From BCD1 sp965230565 (GTDB lineage Bacteria > Bacteroidota > Bacteroidia > Chitinophagales > Saprospiraceae): a stretch of 64,000 bases of DNA. The notes beneath the pieces are model-generated. The model searched no databases. It worked only from the letters and a program-made list of their open reading frames with translations, and was not told the DNA's origin. Of this stretch, positions 59,206 through 64,000 are shown in pieces. The DNA lies in NCBI GenBank assembly GCA_965230565.1, contig CBDDLH010000007.1, positions 1 to 64,000 of the forward strand. Reading direction: 5' to 3'. The position numbers and the translations under genes are program-made. Position 1 is the first letter of the stretch. Every line of letters starts with the position of its first letter.

Positions 59206-60435
59206 TCACCAACTCACGCCACCACCGCCGCCGCCGGAGGAGCCTCCTCCCCATGAACCGCCACCACTAAATCCGCCGCCGCCACCGGAAGAAGAACCTC
59301 CTCCTGATGAAGTTTGAATCTTTGGAATGATGATGACCTTTTCCTTGGAATACGAGCAGTTTTTACATTCGTGGCGTTTTATTTTTTTCCCGGTTGAATA
59401 TGTAGTCGCTCTTTTTATGGTTTTGGTCTGTGCGTGGTAATAGGTTTTAAAATGACATTCGGGACATTCTCTGAATTTAGAGTAATATTTCTCGTATTTG
59501 AGGATCAGATAGTCTTCCCTGGATGGAGTAACCCATACATCATAATCAATGGAGCCGATTTCCTCCTCTGTAATTTGGCCGTGTTCGAGATAATCGTCTT
59601 CCTCCTCCTCAGATAACTTTGTCATCAGTTCACCTGTCATCTTGCTGTATCTTGGATGATTCCGAAAATAGTTCATCCTGTTTTTCATGTAGATCCAAAC
59701 GAAAATGAAAGGCAACGGAAAGGCGATAAGAAATCCCCACAATCTCAATTTACGAACATTGATGTATTTGTCGTAAAAATCATCTTTGGCTTTTATCATG
59801 TCATGCAAACGCCACATCCACCATAAATGAAATACAAGATTAGCAAGCAAATATATCTGTAACCATAAAGGTATAAATGGACTCAATGGGGTTGACACAG
59901 GTTTCCGGCTTCGAATCTCTTCGACTACCTCACCCTTTTCCAGTATGCCCTTTATTCGCGTAACAGCCTTGATAAGTCCGGCGCCGTAATTGCCTTTTTT
60001 GAACTCAGGTACCAATTCCTGCATCCCAACCCGGTAACACATGGCATCTGTCAAAACAGCTTCCAGGCCATATCCGGTCTCAAATTCCGTACGATGCTGA
60101 TCCATAACAGTGAATATCAATAAACCATTATCGGTATCAGCCTGACCTATGCCCCAATAGTTAAACAAACGAGTGGCAAAATCCTTAGGATTCTCGATGC
60201 CTATGGAATTGACTAAAACAACAGCAATCTGAGCTGTGGAGGAATCTTCGAGCTGAGCGATTAACCGATTGAGTTCAGTAATATCTGAAGGATCGAGGAT
60301 GTTATCAGCGTCACTGACATATCCTGTACCTCCATTTTTAGGATTTGGAATTGTTTCCGGAGTAAAGGTCTGCTGGGCAGAAGAAGTAGTGAAAAGGATC
60401 AAAACAAACAGGAGAATCCCTGATAGCTTTTTCAT
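59206..60435 (-). CDS. TPM-domain membrane protein with zinc ribbon and Gly-rich tail
   Basis: 409 residues from the ATG at 60435; an upstream ATG at 60471 would add 12 residues before a clear signal peptide (MKKLSGILLFVLILFTTSSAQ). The periplasmic TPM domain (about 25-150: YVSDADNILDPSDITELNRLI ... IAVVLVNSIG ... ETGYGLEAVLTDAMC) is followed by two hydrophobic segments near 185-250, a cytoplasmic part with a Cys4 zinc ribbon (ECPECHFKTYYH ... RHECKNCSYSKE) and a Gly/Ser-rich tail ending GGGGGGVSW, a hallmark of YgcG-type TPM proteins. The TPM fold has phosphatase or photosystem-repair roles elsewhere; the role here is unknown. Confidence 0.87.
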   Translation of the reverse strand: MKKLSGILLFVLILFTTSSAQQTFTPETIPNPKNGGTGYVSDADNILDPSDITELNRLIAQLEDSSTAQIAVVLVNSIGIENPKDFATRLFNYWGIGQADTDNGLLIFTVMDQHRTEFETGYGLEAVLTDAMCYRVGMQELVPEFKKGNYGAGLIKAVTRIKGILEKGEVVEEIRSRKPVSTPLSPFIPLWLQIYLLANLVFHLWWMWRLHDMIKAKDDFYDKYINVRKLRLWGFLIAFPLPFIFVWIYMKNRMNYFRNHPRYSKMTGELMTKLSEEEEDDYLEHGQITEEEIGSIDYDVWVTPSREDYLILKYEKYYSKFRECPECHFKTYYHAQTKTIKRATTYSTGKKIKRHECKNCSYSKEKVIIIPKIQTSSGGGSSSGGGGGFSGGGSWGGGSSGGGGGGVSW

Positions 60436-60627
60436 AGGTATGGTATGTGTGTAAGGTTTTTTAATATACATGCTATTTGCGCCAATTCTTTTTCGATCTG
60501 CGTCATCTGCGAGAGCAAATCATGCATTCTAGACTACAAGTTTTTTCGACCATTATTTGATAGAACCTGCCTTTTGCCGGCAGGCAGGCACTGATTGGAC
60601 AGATGAAACGGGTGGAAACGATTTTTT

Positions 60628-60882
60628 TTATTTTGTTTTTTTGAAATAACTAATGTACCATTCATGCTCGTCAAAATCTTTGGCTTCTTTATTTATTTCG
60701 TGGTTCTGATCTATCAGGGAATACAGAATTTCCAACGATTCGTATTCTCTCCAACTGATTATCTTGTACCCTGCTTTACTCAGTTGTGCTCCGCAAACGC
60801 CCATGCCGATTTGGTATTTCTTGTTCTCTGGCATACCGGTTCCCGTCATAAATGACGTGATTGCCACAAGCCGCGCTGACAT
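60628..60882 (-). CDS. DUF523 protein, C-terminal part of a frameshifted gene
   Basis: 84-codon frame whose residues from ENKKYQIGMGVCGAQLSKAGYK onward are the natural continuation of the DUF523 protein encoded at 60776-61255 in another frame. The first 17 codons overlap that gene and are probably not translated. Deleting one base of CC at about 60836 (TATGCC to TATGC) gives ...NRYA-ENKKYQIG... without a gap. It continues to HEWYISYFKKTK. This is either a frameshift mutation or an assembly error. Confidence 0.55.
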   Translation of the reverse strand: MSARLVAITSFMTGTGMPENKKYQIGMGVCGAQLSKAGYKIISWREYESLEILYSLIDQNHEINKEAKDFDEHEWYISYFKKTK

Positions 60883-61255
60883 CCATCATTATGGCCAGTT
60901 CAATATCATGCTCTTTGGCCACCTGCAACATTTTTTCCGATGCCTTGATCATACCTTGGCTCCAGTCCTTTCCTGAGGATGTCAAAACCTTTGCCCGTCC
61001 TTCCAAAACATCAAATCCATCCCCACCATAAATATCACACATTTCCCTGGGGGTGCCAAAAGAAAAGTCTTCCGGGCAAAACTGGATAATTTTTACATTG
61101 TCATAATCCAGTAACTTCAATACACTTGGATACTCTCCATAAGTATCACCATCCACGCCACACTTAACTCCCACCAGACAGGCGCTGACCATAATCCTTA
61201 AAGGGTCTTCCACACTGGGTATTCTTAATTGTCGAATGTAATCTTTGTCAGGCAT
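60776..61255 (-). CDS. DUF523 (YbbK-like) protein, N-terminal part of a frameshifted gene
   Basis: DUF523 family: IMVSACLVGVKCGVDGDTYG at the start with the conserved Cys pair, FCPEDFSFGTPREMCDIYGGDG and SAACGNHVIYDGNRYA. After NRYA the frame changes to a non-conserved tail (REQEIPNRHGRLRSTTE) while the true C-terminus lies in the overlapping frame at 60628-60835. The intact protein would be about 210 residues. Family function is unknown; the cysteines suggest metal or Fe-S binding. 29 bp downstream of the acyl-CoA ligase, same strand. Confidence 0.7.
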   Translation of the reverse strand: MPDKDYIRQLRIPSVEDPLRIMVSACLVGVKCGVDGDTYGEYPSVLKLLDYDNVKIIQFCPEDFSFGTPREMCDIYGGDGFDVLEGRAKVLTSSGKDWSQGMIKASEKMLQVAKEHDIELAIMMDVSAACGNHVIYDGNRYAREQEIPNRHGRLRSTTE

Positions 61256-61284
61256 GATGAATTAATTGTATGAATGCCACCAAC

Positions 61285-63063
61285 TTATTTATACAATTTA
61301 TCTATGTCTTTGGAATGCTTCTCCAGCAACTTATGCCGAATGAGCTTATAAGATGCGGAATACTCTCCCGTTTCGATCGACCAATCCTCATGACAAAGGA
61401 AGAAATTCCGCATGGTTTTGAAATTCGGCAATTGCACATTCAGCCGGTTAACTTCTTCCTCAAACTTCTCCCGCACCCGGATATTATGTATCATGAACTG
61501 AGGGGCCGTCCAGTGGATTTTCTCCTTGTTACACCATTTTTCCAAAACGGAAAAATTAGGTACAATTATCCCGGTAACAAAAGGCCGCTGAAAACCAATG
61601 ATCAGGCAATGTTCAATAAATAAAGATTGTTTGAAATAACTTTGTAAAGGTTCCGGAGCGATGTATTTACCCGCGGAAGTTTTAAAAATATCTTTTTTCC
61701 TGCCGGTTATTTTCAGGAATCGGGTTTCGACCATTTTCCCTACATCTCCTGTTTTCAGCCAACCGTCTTCTGTCATTACCTCTTTGGTAAGTAACGGGCG
61801 GTGATAATACCCTTGCATGACATTTGGTCCTTTTACCCAAATCTCCCCCTCTCCGTTTTCATCAGGTTCGTTTATTTTTAATTCAATACCGGCCACCGGC
61901 ATTCCAACAGTATCAAATCTGTTCATTCCCGGTTCAAAACGATTGGTACTGATGTAGGGCGAAGTTTCGGTCATGCCATATCCGCAACGCACCCTTACTC
62001 CGGCTGCCGAGAACAACCTGGCAATATCAGGCCTTAGGGCAGCAGCACCGATGATAATATACCGGATCTTACCTCCTAATCTTGATTTCCATTTATTGAG
62101 CACCAAAATACGTGCGATCATCAATTTCAGCTGATAGAGAGGAAGAAAACCTTTTCGTTCCTGGTATTTCTTTCCAATTTTTATGGCCCACCTGATGACT
62201 TTTCTTTTCACCCAATTTCTGGTATAAGCTTCTTCTTTGAGCAGATCATACATCTTTTCCAGCACCCTTGGCACTCCGGTGAACATAGTTGGTCTTACGC
62301 TCTTGATATCCGTTTCCAGGTGCTCCCGATTCTGAGCAAACCAAATAGAAACTCCAAAAACGAGATAGGTGTAAGTCGAGGTTCTTTCAAAAATATGACT
62401 AAACGGCAAAAAACTTATTACCCTGTCCTTATAGGTAATGGGCATCAGGGTGATGACGGATTTGATGCAACTGACCACATTGTTGTGGGTCAATACCACG
62501 CCCTTAGGTTCTCCGGAAGTTCCGGAGGTGTACATTATGGTCAGGACATCTTCAGGCCGCACCTCATCTCTGAACCTACCCACTTCTTCCTTCGCAGCAG
62601 GGGATATTTTTTTAATATCAAATCCCGGGAAGTAGCCCTCCTCCCCTGCTTTCAAATGATACAGTGTTAAATCAGGAAAGCTTTTTTCGATGAAAAGGCT
62701 CAATTTGTAAAATAAGGCAGTACCAGCTACTATGCATGATTTGCAATGGGTTTCCGAAAGGATAAATTCGTACTCTTCCTTTGTGGAAGTGGGATGTATC
62801 GGAACTACCACGACACCCAGTTGCTGGCAGGCGAAATCGAGCATCATCCACTCAGGTTTGCCCATTTTGGGCACAAAAGCGATTTTGTCTCCTTTGGAAT
62901 ATCCCTGTTGATGAAGCCAGTAAGCAATGATATCAACCCGGTGCTGAATTTCTTCAATGGAATAGCTTACCCAACGACCTCGCACAAAAGCATTAAGAGC
63001 TTCCTTTTCAGGATACTTTTGTTGTTGGTACGGTAATATGTCGAAGATACGGGTAAAGTCCAA
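61285..63063 (-). CDS. fadD: Long-chain acyl-CoA synthetase (AMP-forming)
   Basis: Activates fatty acids to acyl-CoA through an acyl-AMP. About 592 residues from TTG at 63063 (start DFTRIFDILPYQQQ). A TTG at 63099 gives a longer reading but lies inside the promoter -7 box, so it cannot be translated from that transcript; no ATG is available. Adenylation motifs: IMYTSGTSGEPKGVVLTH (P-loop), YGMTETSPY, GEIWVKGPNVMQGYY and WLKTGDVGKM, and KDIFKTSAGKYIAPEPLQ with the hinge region. Probably feeds the fadN-fadA enzymes elsewhere in the window. The DUF523 gene follows. Confidence 0.9.
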   Translation of the reverse strand: MDFTRIFDILPYQQQKYPEKEALNAFVRGRWVSYSIEEIQHRVDIIAYWLHQQGYSKGDKIAFVPKMGKPEWMMLDFACQQLGVVVVPIHPTSTKEEYEFILSETHCKSCIVAGTALFYKLSLFIEKSFPDLTLYHLKAGEEGYFPGFDIKKISPAAKEEVGRFRDEVRPEDVLTIMYTSGTSGEPKGVVLTHNNVVSCIKSVITLMPITYKDRVISFLPFSHIFERTSTYTYLVFGVSIWFAQNREHLETDIKSVRPTMFTGVPRVLEKMYDLLKEEAYTRNWVKRKVIRWAIKIGKKYQERKGFLPLYQLKLMIARILVLNKWKSRLGGKIRYIIIGAAALRPDIARLFSAAGVRVRCGYGMTETSPYISTNRFEPGMNRFDTVGMPVAGIELKINEPDENGEGEIWVKGPNVMQGYYHRPLLTKEVMTEDGWLKTGDVGKMVETRFLKITGRKKDIFKTSAGKYIAPEPLQSYFKQSLFIEHCLIIGFQRPFVTGIIVPNFSVLEKWCNKEKIHWTAPQFMIHNIRVREKFEEEVNRLNVQLPNFKTMRNFFLCHEDWSIETGEYSASYKLIRHKLLEKHSKDIDKLYK

Positions 63064-63096
63064 GGCAAATCGGTTAATAATAAATTTAATCCCTGA

Positions 63097-63128
63097 CAAA
63101 AATACCTTTAGGGACTCAATTTATCAAA
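63097..63128 (-). promoter_or_regulatory. Promoter of the acyl-CoA ligase gene
   Basis: TTTG at 63128-63125, exactly 20 nt spacer, TATTTTTG at 63104-63097. Start of transcription is expected near 63090, leaving a leader of about 27 nt to the TTG at 63063. Confidence 0.7.
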
Positions 63129-63130
63129 TC

Positions 63131-63157
63131 AAAAAAACAAACGCCTAAAAAAGCGTT
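63131..63157 (-). terminator. Terminator of the 63235-63966 gene
   Basis: On the minus strand, AACGC / GCGTT (5-bp stem, 8-nt loop) followed by T7. The short stem makes it weak, but it lies at the right place, 77 bp after the gene. Confidence 0.5.
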
Positions 63158-63234
63158 AATTCATTTCATTTGAATGTCAATATTGAAGAAATGATAAATC
63201 GCCTTTTCGAAAATAATGGTTTTTGTTATTTCCA

Positions 63235-63966
63235 TTAAAAAGCCAATATTCCCATTCCAATCGAAAGTTTTACGAAAACTGAATTATAGCGTTTTATGTT
63301 ACTTTCAGAATAGGCAAGGACCCTTTCATCAACAACTACAACTCTGGGAGATATAGGAAGACTGAACCCTAGATCCATACTGTAATTAAAGGTAAACTTA
63401 TCGTTTAAAATGGCTCTGTTTCCAAAAGACAATGCAAACCCAATAAATGAAAGATCAGGAGTCCTGTGTTTTACATTAAAGGCCGCACGTTCCACACCAT
63501 CAAATTTTTCTTCAGTATCTGCATATTTAATTGGATTGGCATAGGAACGGGTAAAAATAAATTTCGACCCGTGAAATCTTCCTAATGGTGCCAGAGTCCT
63601 TCCTGATTTCTTTTTAGTATTGTAAAACCCTACGGTGTAAGAAAAAATATTGGCCCGGTACTTCAAAGATGGTTGCCCGGGAAAAGTTTCCAAAGGTCCG
63701 AGAGCGTCTGTAAACTGATAATAATCGGCCTCAAGGGAAAAATACCGATGCCTGGCATAGACAATATTTGCGGATATGCGTCCAATAGGTGTCACTAAAT
63801 TTCTACTAGTTTTATCCACCGAATATATCGACCCAAAAACTCCGGAGGTCACCCCCAATTGTCCTTCTATGAAAACCTTTTTGCCCATATAACCAGGCAA
63901 CTGAGTCATTCCGGCAAACGTAAAAAAGGAAAATACAAAAGTTAATATGAATGAAAATTTAGACAT
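63235..63966 (-). CDS. Outer-membrane-like beta-barrel protein, unknown
   Basis: 243 residues. Signal peptide (SFILTFVFSFFTFAGMTQ) followed by alternating hydrophobic/polar stretches rich in Tyr, Phe and Gly that look like an 8-10 strand beta barrel (KVFIEGQLGVTSGVFGSIY ... SANIVYARHRYFSLEADYYQF ... FIGFALSFGNRAILNDKFTFNYSMDLG), ending in the C-terminal Phe typical of outer-membrane barrels (SIGMGILAF). No named family was recognised. It is not in an obvious operon, because a terminator and a separate promoter lie between it and the acyl-CoA ligase gene. Confidence 0.65.
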   Translation of the reverse strand: MSKFSFILTFVFSFFTFAGMTQLPGYMGKKVFIEGQLGVTSGVFGSIYSVDKTSRNLVTPIGRISANIVYARHRYFSLEADYYQFTDALGPLETFPGQPSLKYRANIFSYTVGFYNTKKKSGRTLAPLGRFHGSKFIFTRSYANPIKYADTEEKFDGVERAAFNVKHRTPDLSFIGFALSFGNRAILNDKFTFNYSMDLGFSLPISPRVVVVDERVLAYSESNIKRYNSVFVKLSIGMGILAF

Positions 63967-64000
63967 GGATTGTTTTATTTGGAAATTTGATGAAAAGCAT

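Noticed and set aside
59206..59310. Gly-rich repeat tail of the TPM protein as a simple-sequence insertion
   Set aside because: A Gly/Ser-rich C-terminus is a normal family feature of YgcG-type TPM proteins.
1..64000. tRNA, rRNA, transposase, integrase, phage or replication-origin signatures
   Set aside because: No cloverleaf with a T-loop, rRNA-like block, DDE or tyrosine-recombinase gene, or dnaA-box cluster was seen by eye; a tRNAscan or HMM run would be needed for certainty.

Overview
The window is chromosomal DNA from a Bacteroidota bacterium, most likely of the Saprospiria (Saprospiraceae or Lewinella type). The evidence is: type IX secretion cargo with both sorting-domain types (type A at 27312-30863, type B/gliding-associated at 39040-43056); SprB-like, choice-of-anchor L and cohesin/dockerin-type surface modules; Bacteroidota promoters with a TAnnTTTG -7 box and TTG/TTTG about 17-21 bp upstream; near absence of Shine-Dalgarno sequences; and phylum-typical families (DUF983, PorE-like OmpA protein, Bacteroidota LptD, Crp/Fnr with DUF2892). 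No rRNA, tRNA, CRISPR array, phage or transposase gene was found.

Layout. 1-3720: the start of a trpEGDC operon on the minus strand, preceded by a promoter, a 17-codon leader peptide with three consecutive Trp codons and an intrinsic terminator, i.e. a classical attenuator. 3756-8664: a two-gene unit of a membrane-anchored EAD11-like/TPR protein and an unusual Clp-like double AAA+ ATPase; this is the best candidate for a poorly described system. 8703-11618: fdx-iscX (Fe-S assembly), kdsC, a UbiA prenyltransferase and maf. 11634-15829 (minus): a polytopic membrane protein, purine nucleoside phosphorylase, and a lipoprotein/GH113-like gene split by a frameshift. 15923-19737: a fadN-fadA beta-oxidation operon with a perfect inverted repeat at its promoter. 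19816-25464: DUF2071, an ArsR regulator, DUF983, two overlapping Crp/Fnr genes, a 31-residue membrane peptide and DUF2892, facing a sulfide:quinone oxidoreductase plus DUF1641 operon; together this reads as a regulated sulfide-oxidation locus. 25652-34313: a lineage-type helical protein, two secreted cohesin/dockerin-like proteins, and lptD. 34422-38798: periplasmic amidase, MCE/MlaD protein, purK and a cytochrome c lipoprotein. 39040-49272: a large type IX cargo protein, a PorE-like OmpA protein and a haem-type TonB receptor. 49474-52878: a candidate small RNA, an LMW-PTP-type arsenate reductase with a leaderless promoter, a 28-residue peptide ORF and a TPR adenylate cyclase. 52959-64000: a second TonB receptor, ddl, a beta-helix lipoprotein, a TPM-domain protein, a frameshifted DUF523 gene, an acyl-CoA ligase and an outer-membrane-like protein.

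Two intergenic gaps (43075-43334 and 56790-57062) hold diverged copies of one non-coding element of about 265 bp with terminal inverted repeats; each end also folds as a hairpin, and one hairpin shows a paired substitution between copies. Two genes (14053-15829 and 60628-61255) are interrupted by apparent one-base insertions, either true decay or consensus errors in the assembly. Several gaps carry short degenerate phrase repeats near gene starts.
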